A stretch of DNA of 64,000 nt. Source: Dioscorea cayenensis subsp. rotundata (taxonomy: Eukaryota > Streptophyta > Magnoliopsida > Dioscoreales > Dioscoreaceae). Position 1 is the first letter of the stretch. Every line of letters begins with the position of its first letter. The notes beneath the pieces are model-generated. The model was given only the letters and a program-made list of their open reading frames with translations. It did no database searches and had not been told where the DNA came from. Shown one piece after another: positions 33,951 through 47,029 of the stretch. The stretch covers positions 2,019,501 through 2,083,500 of the forward strand of contig NC_052474.1 in the NCBI RefSeq assembly GCF_009730915.1, given 5' to 3'. A program made the translations under genes and the position numbers.

Positions 33951-34244
33951 TGTTGTATGAACTTTTAATTATAATCCAAGTCCCAAAAAAGTTCACAGCT
34001 TTGGCAAACCTCAAGTGAGGAAAAGAAATGCAGGATCTTCCATCCTGAACTATACATTATTAATTAAAAAACATTTAAAAAAAACAAATTAGAAGACTAG
34101 ATATATATAACTAGGATATGAAACTGACAGACTGCATTCATTGGAAAATCACATTAAAAAAAAAAAACAGAAAACAATCAATCTTGAAAATGGTGGTAGT
34201 ACCTCAGAAAAGCAAATGGATAAGGGAGAGTAAAGATAAGTGAA

Positions 34245-34252
34245 TATTTATA
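34245..34252 (-). promoter_or_regulatory. TATA box of the LOL1-like gene
   Basis: TATAAATA on the minus strand, about 295 bp upstream of the ATG. The distance implies a long leader, possibly with an intron between about 34200 and 33960. Pattern match only. Confidence 0.5.
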
Positions 34253-34259
34253 GCACTAG

Positions 34260-35440
34260 ATTCGCATCATCCCAGTCACTGCCATCACACTCTCTGGTAT
34301 TGTTTTTGAAGGAGGTCTGGTAGGAAGCTACTTTCTTTCTTTTCCTATATGGAAACACAGCTACAGCACGTGACCTCCACACCCCTAGATGGTAGGTGGC
34401 CAAGAATTCGCCACGTGTGTCTTGACAGATGGGATATAGGTCCTACAAACAAGACAACTTACTGCGCTTTTGGAGTCTGGAGCCACAGTGTTCCTCACTG
34501 CATGAATTTACTACAAGTTTATTGTCTCTCATAAATCTTCAATTTATTATTATATGCAACTAAGTTACGAAACAATAATAACCAAGGCCTGATTTACTGA
34601 AGTTTAAATTTAACCATGTGCTCGGGGCTGTATAACTGTTTGTTTTCTTGTTTTGCTTTTTTTATTGTCTTTATTTTGTGTCGAATAATAGATCGACAAT
34701 GCCCCTTTTTATGCATGTAATCAAGATTAAAACAGATGCTACTAGATAGTATTAAAGCGATAGAGTAATATCGGTGAATCAGTAGCATTTGTATGAAAGA
34801 CGGAGAAAACGATCTTGATAGATTGAACACCCGATCTCCCTTATACTTTCGATGTCATATCATCGGGCTATCCAAATCGTTGACTATGTCTTTTGGTTTT
34901 ATGTCTTTGCGCATGTTATTGTTTGTACTTTATTTTATTTTTAATCAATATGGTTTTTTTTTAAAAAAAAAAAATTAACCATGTGACAAAAAAAATGATA
35001 ATGACATTTAGATGCGAATTAAATAAAAAAAGTGAGAGATTTGGATCACATGGGAGCTTATGTCCTTATTGAGCTACATGAGCATTGAACCACATGGAAG
35101 CTGTTTGGTTTAATCAGCCATAATTATCTAGCCCCCATTGATATTGATGATGATGATGATGTTGAGTGGATCTGATTAAAGTAGAGAAAAAGGGGAGCTC
35201 ACCTTTAGCAGTGCAAAGAGCTGTAAGAGGGAGGCTCACTGGGTTTCAAATCTCTCCACCAATGATCGCTCACATATCGTCATACATCGTTCACCCGATT
35301 TTTTATACTATTCTCATACATCGCATATATATTATACATCCGGCTCCAAAGATCTGTTTATATTCATAAAAAGCGACTGATCGTCTATTATTACTGCAAC
35401 TAATGATGGTTTTATTTATAAATTATAATTGCTTTGAAAA
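34260..35440. other. Upstream spacer with a possible small retroposon
   Basis: 34600-34975 ends in a T-run then A-run (34950-34975) and carries T-rich and TTTATTTTTAATCAATATGG text like a retroposon 3' tail, but no coding part can be read. (GAT)n lies at about 35143-35161. No gene is seen. Confidence 0.35.
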
Positions 35441-35449
35441 CACTCGCAT

Positions 35450-37815
35450 TATTTCAAATCAAAAGTGGCTGCAACACCAAGATACCTCTCTTGCAAAGCA
35501 TTGTTTTTCCTGAAGATACATACATAATTGCATGATCACTGATAGAGATGACCTGATTGGGAAAAGATATTGTCTGAAAAAATAATGAAAAACTGAGACT
35601 AAGAACTTGAACAAGTTGCAGCACCCAGTTGTGCAAAAATAGACAGGTTGATGATGATCATGATTCATGACTGGAAAAATTCAGAGCATAAAGTATTAGA
35701 CAAAACACATACTATAAATGACAGATCTCATATCTTAGCAGACAATGGCAGTGATTAGGCCACACACCACACATTACCTTATCCAAATCACATTAATAAC
35801 TCTAGTACAAGAGCAGGTCCCCAGCTTAACCTGGACCCATGAAACCAAACACTTTGGCAACATAGTTCATGTCAATGGGAGTGGATAAGGGTATCATAAG
35901 ATCACCAATCCCAGTTCAGCCTGCAAATCAAAGATACTAATTCTGCAAGTCAGGAGGCGAAAATTACAATTGAATGAATCAAATCTCAACCATACAAGTC
36001 ATGATATTTATCTAATACTGATAAAGACTTTGCTACATAAAAGATGCATGCCACTAGGACCCATCAGCTTCAGTGATAGTTCTGGGCCTTTTTGTTGTAC
36101 TTCAAACAAATGGCACTTATATGCATTTCCATCCTGAATACTCCTACAACTGTAATCAATATAAGATCCCACTATAAAACTAGTTAACCAAATTGTTGAA
36201 GGTAACAAGGCATAAGTTAAAAAAAAAGAGAATTTAATACTGCCTACAAATCATGGATTGAAGGAAAAGGGACAGCAGATAGCGAAGAATGAAGGGGTGG
36301 AGCCTAAGGTAACTATCAACAAAGGTCCAGTAGCATAATACAATGAGGGACCATCTTTTCTACCACTTTGCAGTTTGCATTAGTTAGTGCCATTCTCCGC
36401 ATTCAAATGTTGATATTCCGTCTTCTGGTATCAAATTTCCAGCAATTTTATTTTCTCTTTCAGTAGCACCATACATTCGTGTCGGTGGTCCTCCCTTAGC
36501 TATGACTTTACAGCAACTAAATCACGTCAGACAAACATGTCTCTCCAGGGTGTTATCCCTTAAGATTTAGGTATTGTTCATGGACGTCATATTTGTGCAA
36601 GCAAATTCAGTCGAATCTAAATGGAGTGCATAAAGAATTTTAGCTCAAAGTATCTATCTGATGAACTTTTCAACTCAACAACAAATATGATATACAAATG
36701 GAGCAGAGTAGATAGAACAATTATTGGGTAAAGCAGAAAGCTGGAAGGTTGAGGTCTTACACATGGAGGATGGAGCCTAAGATTAGTCCACATTATGAAT
36801 CAAGCTCCACATCAGAAATGGAAACACAAATAAAATTTATATCCTCATCACATCATTGACTTTCTCAAGAACCATCAAGGCAACAAGACATGCAACTTTA
36901 GTTTATATTAAATGGCACAAATACTCGAGGAGAATCAATCGCGTCATCAGAACTATGAATTAGCCAAAAAAATTAACCAGAAGGAATACATTTATAGGAT
37001 AAATTAATTAATATTCTACTGCAAACAGGAAAGCTTATGCTGTGTTTAAGCTAAATATTCAGTCGCATCTCTAATTCCCATCAGCAGATCAGACATGATA
37101 TCCATAGGGCCAAATAAAACAGAAAAATCATAACTTCTACTTTAATCTGGCAGAAGTTTCAATTCGACAAGATTTGTGCAGGTTAATCACAAGACAACTA
37201 AAGGATATTATATCTTTGTCATGAGACACCAGACAAGTCTGAACATCTTATTATTTTTATTACAAAATAAGGGCTCTATACATTCCCCTGGCCCTCTAAA
37301 AAGAGTTTGCAATGGTTCTGACCAATTAGATCTTCTGAGAAGAATGTTGCGTGTGGAAGCCATGAACATGAATTTTCTCCTGCAACCAAACCACACTTAA
37401 GTCAGGCCACTTCATTCTGAAAAATAATTTGGCTTTTGGTTTATTTAATAATGCAAGACAAGGAGGGAAAATTCAAAAAGTAAATCAACACCCAAGAAAG
37501 AACATAGCAAAGGTAATTTTACTGAAACATAACTTAATATATCCAGCCAATGAACAAGAAGCTCCTTTTACTTGTCGATCTTCAACTTTAGCTTCTATCT
37601 TTAAATAATATACATAACTTTGGGAGATTTTAAGATGATACGGAAACAGCACAATAAGTGATATGCTACATAACAGGTCACATAAACAAAAGTTAATTAT
37701 GAAAACAGGGTAGCAAAAGCGAGTAATCTTGCAAACAAAATCTCATATATATGGCAATTTATTGTCAGAACAGTACAAATTCTCCCATAAATAAATAATA
37801 ATTGACACTCCTGGC
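35450..37815. other. Gene-poor stretch downstream of EYA, weak coding-like islands
   Basis: No gene is recognised. The base composition is less AT-rich than true intergenic DNA here, and short minus-strand open stretches occur at 36208-36008 and 35897-35826. It could be a long 3' UTR, alternative 3' exons of the EYA gene, or a non-coding transcript. Confidence 0.35.
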
Positions 37816-37821
37816 TACTTA

Positions 37822-40390
37822 CTATTCATCACCGTTGTCAGAAGTTGAAGGTCCATATATGACATCAATATAGTGTTCAACCATTCTCAGTGTCAATCCG
37901 GGAAATCTGTGAACGCCACCAGGTCGAAAATCAATTTGAATAAAGGGCCAGTTCATTCTTTGTGCAGCCATGCATTCCTCCATCCCATCTCCAATCACAC
38001 AAAACTGTACAGCTTGACCACTGAATCGCTCTTTAATCCATGAGAAACACTGTAGTTTTCCCACATCCCATGAGCTGTACACTGGAGCAACATAATTAAT
38101 GAGCAGATAGACTCACTAAATCAGATTGATCATAGTAAAACAATAATAATAGATAAATCATATATTCACGAACTGAAGTTTTATCTTGTTCCATCAAGTA
38201 TGGCATTTGAAGAGCTAGACCCTCAAATTGGAGCCTGGTGATATCAGACAAAATGCTTTTTTCTGAAGTTAACTGCAACTCTTCCTTACTTTAATAAAAA
38301 GCTTACACTTTCAGATTACTTATTAAGAAAGTGCGAAAGGAACGGGTTCTAGCTATAATGTAACTAGAGAAAACATAAAAGAGATAGAAAATAAAATAAG
38401 CCAATGGATAAAAACCCACACAGTAAGGCAGGTCATTAACATGTGAGAACCGTCCTAAGAAGAAAATATTTCATAAGGCAAGGTGTGCAGAAAACAAAAA
38501 TAATTAAGACATTGATGATTTATGATTTAACTAAAAACTAACATTTAGTAGAAACAGGAAGTAGAATAAACCAATAGCAAGTAGAATATATATGTGTGTG
38601 TGTGTGTGTGAAAATAACATCACATATAAATAGAAAGTATAAGAAGAACAATAAAGAATATCCTATATATAAAAACTGACCATTATCATATGAGAAAACA
38701 TCATCCAACTTAAAGAGCAAACATTTCACAAGACTGGGTATCAAAGAGCCAGACGTAACTAAGACATTAATGTGTTGGCATCTTGTGTAATTAGATGTTG
38801 ATAATGTATTTCTTCCCAAAATTTGTTGTAGAAAAGCATGACCTGCAAGACCAAGAATAACCAACACAAGATTAATCAACAAAAGAGCAAAGAGAAGCAG
38901 TAGGCTCAAGTTTATTAACTCGAGGAAAGAATAACCACCCTGAAAATCAGAATGATAAGACTGATAAAATAGCTACACAAATTGTCTAAATGCATGCAAA
39001 GCAACTCGCTCTCGTTATGATCCCTCCAGAAGAGTGGGATTCTACCTGAGAAAAAGGGGAAATTGCAACCCTCTGAACATTCCTAAATACAGTTTTATGC
39101 CAAGAGAACAAGACTAGAGTCCAAGGACTCCAAGACTCGATATCCAAATTATCCAGTCTGAGGAAGTAACCACCTTTTTATCTTTGTTCCTTTTCACATA
39201 AGGTCGATTGCATAGACAAACAACTGATGAGGCAAAACATTTCAATATTAAGAACATACCAAATTAGATTTGTCTTAGTGATACATATATCACATAAGAT
39301 CTAGTCCGGAGTTAATTGTATCTCAGTTAACATTCAAATAAAAATTGATGGAGTTTTTGTAAGAAAAAAAAAATATACCTGAGGAAAACCAACCATCAGT
39401 ATAATTATCTGTCATTTGGTAAAGATCATCCCAGAGCTCAATCAGTTGCTGACCAAGCACATGACGCAAACCCTATATGAACCATCACATGTAATTATTT
39501 CAGATGTAGGTTAATAGTTTGGAAATTACAACAAAGCAAATATTTAATAACCACAGAACATAAAGGAAATCAGGTATTCAAGGGCCAAATACTGGTTGTA
39601 GATGTGTGTGTAAAACACCTACTCTAAAGATTTTAAATCATTAAGCAAATAAAGACTTGAAAATTTATCAGAAATTTTTCCGGAAGGAATATATCCATTA
39701 AGGAAATAACTCAATAAGTGAAAATTCCCCTGAACTTTCATTAAGAAAATTATAAAAATTCTTGAACTCTATATATTACTTCAGTGCCAGTACAATAAGC
39801 AAATACACAACTTAGTTCATACTTCATACAACTCAGTCGAGGATTGGGAGCTGGGAGCTGAACTTGAGACAAATTTATAATCAGAAAGAATAATGAAGTA
39901 TGGTCTACATGATTGGCATATATAAAAACTATAGAAGGCCAAAGCATGATATTGTTACTGAAGAAGAAAAAAAGAAGATTAATAATTTGATGACAAAGAC
40001 AAAATATAAGTCAGAAGGAATGGTTTTGAACAAGGTACATATGTAATTAAGCAAAAAACTAAAATGTAACCAGAGTATTCATTAAGAAAATTATTAAAAT
40101 CAAAAAGTTAATATAAGTGCCGGCAAACCGGAAAACTAACAACTAGGCCCACATGACTCCTCAATCAAGGATTGGGAACTCTGAACTAGACAAGCTTCTG
40201 ATCAGAAAGAATAATGATCTGTGGTCCACAGGTTTGCCATGCACAAAAACTAAAGCAGACCAATGCATAGCACTATTAGAGAAGAGAGAGAGAGAGAAGA
40301 TTAATAATTCAGAATCAAGGACACAGACACAATAATAAGACAGAGTCCCAAATGAGAAGGATGAAATACTTAGTTCTTAAATCATCAATA

Positions 40391-40423
<33 letters not shown>

Positions 40424-41599
40424 TGCACAAATGACAATTCAAGTTATGACATAGGGCATGAACTACAATGCTGATAGAAATCACCATAACTAATACCTAT
40501 TGGGACAAATGTTACCAGACCACTCTAGAAAAGAAGCATGACTTACAAAACCAAAACCCCCATGGGGGTGAAGTTATCTGCTATGACCACCTGCGCATAC
40601 TTTTGAGCTATAACACGCTGCCGATATGCAAGTTTCCTTCTGTCAGCATCATCATGCATATGTTTAAAGCCATCACTGTTGAAATTATAATCTGAAAGGT
40701 CCCGTCCATCATCATATAAGCTCAGAGCATCAAGGCAAGGCTGATTGTAATTCTCCATCTGTCAGACATCAAAATGCAAGTGGAGTACTTAGCAATGAAA
40801 AAAAAAGGTTAGATCGACATCAACCAACCAATATGTAGCTCTGAAACCACAAAATGAAAGAGCCAAGACAGACTCAAAAAACGTCATCTTAGATAAGCTC
40901 TTACAGTTTACACAAACACAATCCTTGTATAAGGACCAAGACTTAAGTATTTTTAAGGAGCTCAGTAGAATTAATATCATATATTAATGTTATCACTTTC
41001 TGTCCAAGATTGATAGCTGTTCTAAAAAATTTAAAAAAAAAAATCTAGAAGTCATGATTAATTTGATTTATAGAAAATTAATATGACCAAAAATCATAAG
41101 GCCAAATATCTTCCTCAATGTCATTTCCAGCAGATTATATAGTATTTACATCATAATTCTTCTGATTTTCCAAATAAATGTTTCAAGAAATGATTAGATA
41201 GTAAACTTATCACAAGAGAGCCCTCATCTTGATATAACTTAGCATATGACACCATTTTAGTATACTAAGTTCTAAAATATACAGACAGGTTCATTAGGTT
41301 AACCAACCAAGTGAAATGCTCAAAAATCATTAACTTGCAGAAATAATGCAAGCACAAATATCTTAACACCACAGTCTTACCTGCTCATAAAAGAAATAAT
41401 CATCACAAACTTGCAGAATGTGATTTTCCCAATGCTTCCCAATATCTGTTCCCTTCCTTGATTCCTTTACACCATTAAATGACTCAGCATAACTCCCATC
41501 CAACAAGGACTTTAGAAGTATAAGTGTCTCATCCATGTCCCATATATACACAATCATGTTCTCACATGGAATTGCGCTAGCATTAACCAAGCCATCCAT
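37822..41599 (-). CDS. EYA: Eyes absent homologue, HAD-type protein tyrosine phosphatase
   Basis: Aspartate-based tyrosine phosphatase of the haloacid dehalogenase superfamily. Plants carry a single-domain version lacking the animal transactivation region. Five coding exons: 41599-41381, 40758-40591, 39472-39379, 38842-38681 and 38081-37822. Phases close to 300 residues (family about 307). HAD motif I is IWDMDETLILL, with nucleophile Asp21 and acid Asp23. Then follow GKHWENHILQVCDDYFFYEQ, LYDDGRDLSDYNFNSDGF, LIELWDDLYQMTDNYTDGWF, HINVLVTSGSLIPSLVKCLL (motif II Ser/Thr), VYSSWDVGKLQCFSWIKERF (Lys of motif III) and FCVIGDGMEECMAAQRMNWP (motif IV GDGxEE), ending YGPSTSDNGDE. The ATG is the first in frame after a leader-intron acceptor. 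The middle loop between exons 3 and 4 is shorter than in Arabidopsis. Biological substrates in plants are unclear. Confidence 0.95.
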
Positions 41600-42526
41600 T
41601 ATAACAATTTGATCCTCTTCTGAAAATTCAGCATATAGTCAGTTCAATAAGGAACGTCAATAACAATAATGTGTACATAGTAGAGAAGAGTCCGGACTGG
41701 AGAGAGAATTTTGATAAGAAAATCATGGGGAATAATACGGCATCATAACATTAAAACAAGTAGATAAGATTTCAGGAGAACACACGACACAACATTGTTG
41801 TTCCAAGTTCCAACAAAGCAAAACTTTACTATCATTCCAATTGTCTTCAACTTATAATTAATGTTTTAATTGTATTCAGATTTTAGCCAAAAGCAACTTT
41901 AACATGATGACAGCAAAGTATCAATTCTTGAAATTCTTTAATCGCCAGAGATCCTCTATTTAAACCTCAGAAACTCCTCATAAAACTCTCAAGAAAAGAA
42001 AAGTTTATCTCAAACCTAGTCATCTAAAATTCCAAGAAACTCCGTTTTTGTTTGAAAATTTATTAAGAATAAAAGCTTTTAAGAAAAAAAAACAAATTTC
42101 TCGTGGTCAAGAATCAATTGAAATCCTATATTAAACCCCCAGAAAACTCTTCACAAAACTACCAAGAAAATCTAGTTTCCTGAAACCACAACAGAGAGCT
42201 TCGATTTAATCTCAAACCACTTCATTTAAAACACTAAGAAACAAAATCTTATTTATCTTTTCTCAAGAAAAAAAAAAATTTTTTTTTCTACAAACTAAAG
42301 ATTTATGCGGCCAAAAATCAACTGAGATCCTCTAGAACTCTTTTCATCCAAAAAAATTTCAAGAAAATATAGCATTCTTAACAACTCCAAGAAACTCCAA
42401 TTGCCACACAAAAATTTTAGAAAAACCAAAGATCCATGAACTCAACAATCACCATAGAAAAATAAATAAATAAATAGAAAAGGAAATTGAATCTATGAGA
42501 ACAAGCGATCTTGCAGAGAGAGAGAA

Positions 42527-42559
<33 letters not shown>

Positions 42560-42640
42560 ATCTTACAAGCGAGATCGAAGAATACCTGATGACGATGAGA
42601 TTGACGGGAACCAGCGATCAAACCCAGCAAACGAGTCGAC
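41600..42640 (-). promoter_or_regulatory. EYA leader exon and 0.97-kb leader intron
   Basis: A leader exon appears to end at 42586 (CATCGTCATCAG before GTATTC). The acceptor TTTTCAG at 41620 begins the coding exon 20 nt before the ATG. The intron contains a GA-repeat block (about 42515-42559) close to the donor and several pyrimidine- or A-rich near-repeats of AAACTCC/AAGAAA type at 41980-42440, which look like degenerate duplications. Confidence 0.55.
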
Positions 42641-43264
42641 GGGTTTTGAAGGGTTTTCTCAGTTTGCGGGTTAATTTATAGAGGTCTTAGATGAGCAGCT
42701 GGACGACATCCAGCCACTTGTGCTCATGGGACCCACTCATTTGTACTGCATTCGTGGCATTCATTTTATTTTATTTATTTGTTTTTTACAATGTAGGTAA
42801 ATCTATTAGAAAACTAAACCAGTAGTACAGTTCAACGAGTTCAAAAATCTGAGATGCAGATTGCCAACTACTCTTGAGATTACAGTGTCTGCATTTTGAT
42901 AGAACTTTTATTAAATGAGTGAGAGTTTGATTACCATTTGAGAAGCGCGTTCTGGGAGTTAGTGAATAGTGATTGTATATGCAGAGTGGTTAAAAGTCAG
43001 CATGTGCCCATCCACACTTGGCAGAGAGCATGTGTATGTTTTACGGGTCTACAATGGGTTCTGCCATCCTCTTTTCCCCATACAAGATATAGAGCACATA
43101 ATATGAGTCCATTGATAGTGGATGCAACCCAAAAATAATAATAATAATAACAATAAGGCCTTAAACACAAGGTTGACTCCTCATACTCTCATAGGGTGCA
43201 ACACTTATAACTACTATACTCTGGCCAGTAATAACATCAAAATTATTACCAAAACCACGCCCAT
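42641..43264. other. Spacer upstream of EYA
   Basis: EYA promoter side on the left. (ATA)n near 43133-43150. No gene is seen. Confidence 0.4.
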
Positions 43265-43880
43265 GCCAAGAAGGAGGTTTTGAAAACTGAATACTCTATC
43301 TTACCGTAATAGACGACTCTTTCATCTTTTGTCTCTTAATATCATGAGTTGCAAATACTCATAATATGAACATGTGTCTGATTTTTAGAATTAATAAATA
43401 TAATGAAAGTGTTTTGAAATTGAAAATGCACTCATTTCTATTAAGCTAAATTTGCCAAACAATTGCTTTTATAAACAAGGACCAGGATGCCTTGTGTAGA
43501 GGACTAAGACCCTTGTCCTAGCAATCCCAGATATCTGGTAATGAATCAGGGGTTCAGTCTAATCCTAGAATCAATGCAAATTGATTTCAAATGGACACTA
43601 TGATAGCTCAATGGATAAAATGATGATTTACGGTTTCAATTACAGTGTATCACAAAAGGTACAATTGGCAGTTGGTAGTTTATTGCAATCCCTAGTAAAA
43701 AGGTTATCTAAGATAAGAATTTTTTTGTCACGTGCTAACCATTTGAAGACATTAACCTTCTAAAGACGAGCTCTTTAAAATGACTAGAGGTCACCCTACA
43801 CTGTTGCCCTTGCATTATTTAAGAACTTATAAAATGATCTAATTAAGAATCTCTTAGATGGTGCCAATTTTCAAATTCTG
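43265..43880 (-). mobile_element. LINE 3' fragment
   Basis: Aligns by eye with the LINE copy at 25690-26460 in the same orientation. Shared stretches include AACTGAATACTCT, GAGTTGCAAATAC, GCCAAACAATTGCTTTT and the CAATTACAGTGTATCAC region. It covers the zinc-binding domain and start of the 3' UTR, is heavily decayed, and is older or more diverged than its relatives. Confidence 0.65.
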
Positions 43881-45011
43881 TTGTGAGGACTCTAAAATGA
43901 TGTGGATTTGATCCGATAAATTATCTTTTCTAACAAGGGGATTGAGTCTAGGTTCATTACTATAAACGGTATGATTATGTCTTTTGTCGATCCCATGAGG
44001 AAATTAGTCAGGGAGTAACTTGGTACACATTCTATGAGGCAATTGTCATATTAGAAAAGAGTGGTTACACCCTCCCCCAATGGATGAATGGATCCAGCCT
44101 CCGACGCCCTCCAGCGAGCTTTAGATACCCTGCCTAAAGGAGTACACCTTTTTTTTTTTCAAGGAACAAGTTGAGTTTTGGAAGGATAATTAAATTGAAC
44201 TACTTGGTAATAATTGAATTGAACTACTTAGAACCGTAATTATATATTTCTATCTCATATCCATAAAAATCAATAAATATATATTTTTAAATATTTAAAA
44301 AAAATTATATATTTAGCATCTCCATGATGGAGAACGTTCTTTGATTTATCTCCCTAACCCAAAGTTGAGAATTTCCTTCTCAATTTAATAGTTAAGGGAA
44401 GGCAACTTGTCCATATTTATTAAAAAGAAGTATATATTTTATTATATAACGAACGCCATCTAACTAGATAGAGTGGCCTTTATCAAAAAAATACAAGGTA
44501 GAGTGGCAGGTATAATTTTTATTTATGCCTTGTTTTTAATAATAAACTACATCACCTGTGCTTATGTAAACAAAATGGAAAGTAATTACAATTTATTTCC
44601 TTCATTCTTTGATAAGTGAAGTTTACAAAATTCACAGAGACCTTTTAGTGCACAATGGTTTGTAAAAAGTCTGTTTCCTTGTAAACATGATCTCAAAATA
44701 TGGCATGTCTAGCTATTACTATGACACAAACAATAAACAAAAGGTCCAGTGATTTCATACCATCTCTTGTTGTTATATACCCATTTTCATACATATAAAT
44801 TAGAAACTTATTACAGTTTGTGAGAAGTAAACATTACAACATGATGAGAAAAAGATGGTAAAAATATTTTTATAAGCAACATATCAAAGTTCCTTCAAAG
44901 ATAATTTACACACACACACACACAATGATCCAAACAAATAATTTCTGATACAAAGTTCAAAGAACAATGACAAACATATTATCTACAACTTCGATTTCGT
45001 ATCACAAGTCA
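43881..45011. other. Spacer between LINE remnant and PIRL gene
   Basis: The left part (to about 44140) may be further LINE or unrelated repeat. The right part near 44880-45010 is probably the PIRL 3' UTR with a (CA)n run at 44909-44924. No gene is seen. Confidence 0.4.
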
Positions 45012-46768
45012 TCAAGCTTCAATCTCATCTTCTCCACAGAGTGAGCAAACCCAATGCCAGAATCCTTTCCTATCATTCTGTTGAGGATTACTGTCTTTTA
45101 TTGTCATTAGATCAGCCATGTATTGCACAACAGCCTGTTGATGCAATTGATACTTTTTATCGGTGACAAATAATGAAAAACAATATAACATTAATTAGAA
45201 ATACGAACAACAATATCATACCTGAGCTCCCAATTTAACAACTTCTCTTGGAGGCACTTCTAATGGTGTCTCATCAGCATGAAGCACTCTGAGTTTCGAT
45301 AAATATCTGAAGGATTCGGGCAATGTTCTTATCTGATTGCTGCTTATATCCAATTCTTCAAGCATCTCAAGGTTTCCAATTGACCTTGGTAACGACCTCA
45401 AATCCGCAAAATTTCTGCCGACATCTAATCTAACAAGACTAGTCACAAAGCAAAGATTCTCAGGGATCGATTCAAGCTCATTGAAGCTGACATCTAGTTC
45501 CCTCAACTTGGTCAGTGAAGCCATTGTAGTAGGCAAACTTTTAATCCTGTTGTAGTGCAAGGTAAGAACTTCCAAGCATTCGAGCTTGCCAATGGCTTCC
45601 GGCAGTGCTTTTAGCTGATTGAAATCCAATCTTAGCTCAACTAGATTAGTACAAAATCCAATATTGTAAGGAAGTTCTTCTAGCTCATTAGTTTCGACAT
45701 TCAGTTTTCTTAAGCTTTTCAGATTGCCTAATGTTTCAGGAAGCGAAGATAACTTATTAGAGCTCAAATCCAGATTGGTGAGGCTTGTCAGATTGCCGAT
45801 ACTAGCGGGAAGGGATTTTAATTGGTTTGCATGCAGGTCAAGATCGATGAGAGTTGATAACTCTCCGAAAGAGTCCGGTAGGTTTATCAGCTGGTTCGAG
45901 TGGATATCAAGCTTTCTTAAGCATTTGAGGCTAACAATGGTTGATGGCAAAGCCATGATTCGGTTTTCCGATAAATTAAGCTCAGTAACATCTTCAAGCT
46001 TACCAAGAGACAGAGGAAGCCATTCAATTTGGTCCATCAGCTTCCCTTGGAGATCAAGAACAACAGCTCCATCCTTTGCTGAAGCCTCAATCAAGCTTGC
46101 AAGTTTGATAAGACTCAATTTCTCTGAATCCTCACCACCTATTGAATTTCATGAATAAACTTTTGCATCAATATATTCTCAAAGTGATGATTCTGATGCA
46201 TGAAATTAACTTTGGTCAAATGCTTCAAATCAATTTATATTGAAGAATTTTTCATAATACTGAAATCATAAAAGAACAAGTATCATCAACAAAAACAATC
46301 TTGATTCTGACCTGAAGAAGGAGTTTCAAACTTGAATGGAGAAGGGACAGGATGAACAACCAGTGGTATAGGAGCATCCAAATCCAATCTCTTCTCAACC
46401 ATCTCCTTCATCCCAAAACCCTCATCATCACCTCCTGAAACAAGCACAGAAGTCCTCTGAATCAGGTCATCAAAAACAGCAAACCTCTTGTCCAAATCCA
46501 GAACAAAGTTGGCTTCTTTCCTCTGCTCATGCCCAAGTAACAAGACCATGTTCCTCTTGACTTCCTGTAGAACATGAAAGAGCTCATCAGGTAAACCTTG
46601 AGGCTTCTCCATCTTGTTGATCTCTTGAAGTCTAGTCTCTTCCTCTGCTGTTGAGGCCTTGATGACAGCCATGGCAGCTTCCACATCCTCCAAGCTTGGT
46701 CTTCTTGGTAAGGACCTGTAAACCCTCATGATCTCCTCCACAGCCTCCACCACCACCACCACTGCCAT
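45012..46768 (-). CDS. Plant intracellular Ras-group-related LRR protein (PIRL)
   Basis: Cytosolic leucine-rich-repeat protein of the Shoc2/Sur-8-like class, presumed to be a signalling scaffold. Three exons: 46768-46312, 46138-45222 and 45134-45012. Phases close to 498 residues. Residues 1-155 form an acidic, helical N-terminal region (VEEIMRVYRSLPRRPSLEDV and VLQEVKRNMVLLLGHEQRKE). Exon 2 holds about ten repeats of LxxLPxxIGxLxxLxxLDLSxNxL type, for example LKSLPASIGNLTSLTNLDLS and LPETLGNLKSLRKLNVETNE, capped by LRVLHADETPLEVPPREVV. Exon 3 encodes AVVQYMADLMTIKDSNPQQN and a Cys-containing tail ending EDEIEA. ATG at 46768 is the first true ATG. The closest remembered relatives are PIRL4/5. 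Its upstream DNA is duplicated farther out. Confidence 0.93.
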
Positions 46769-47029
46769 TGCTAACACAGCAGAAAATCAAGGAGAAGGAT
46801 AGGGATGTGGTTTGCAAAGGTCATAGGAACACATAAACTAGAAAAGCAAGGCAAAAAGGCTTAGCAAGAAGCCATTTGGGGGCCACCTTAGCTGGTAAAC
46901 AGTTCACAAACTGATGGATCACCCCTTGAGATTATCAGACAGACAAGGATGAGGATCCAAAGACCAACTCTAGATTTGGAATCTAATAGACTGTTTCTAT
47001 GTTTGTTTTTAGATTTTTGTGTGTGTGTG

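Noticed and set aside
40385-40415. (AT)n run in an EYA intron and other short (AT)n, (TG)n and (CA)n runs as special signals
   Set aside because: Ordinary intronic or intergenic microsatellites with no further structure.
45337-46158. Plus-strand open frames opposite the PIRL LRR exon
   Set aside because: The periodic LRR codons on the minus strand create long antisense frames by composition; no independent evidence.
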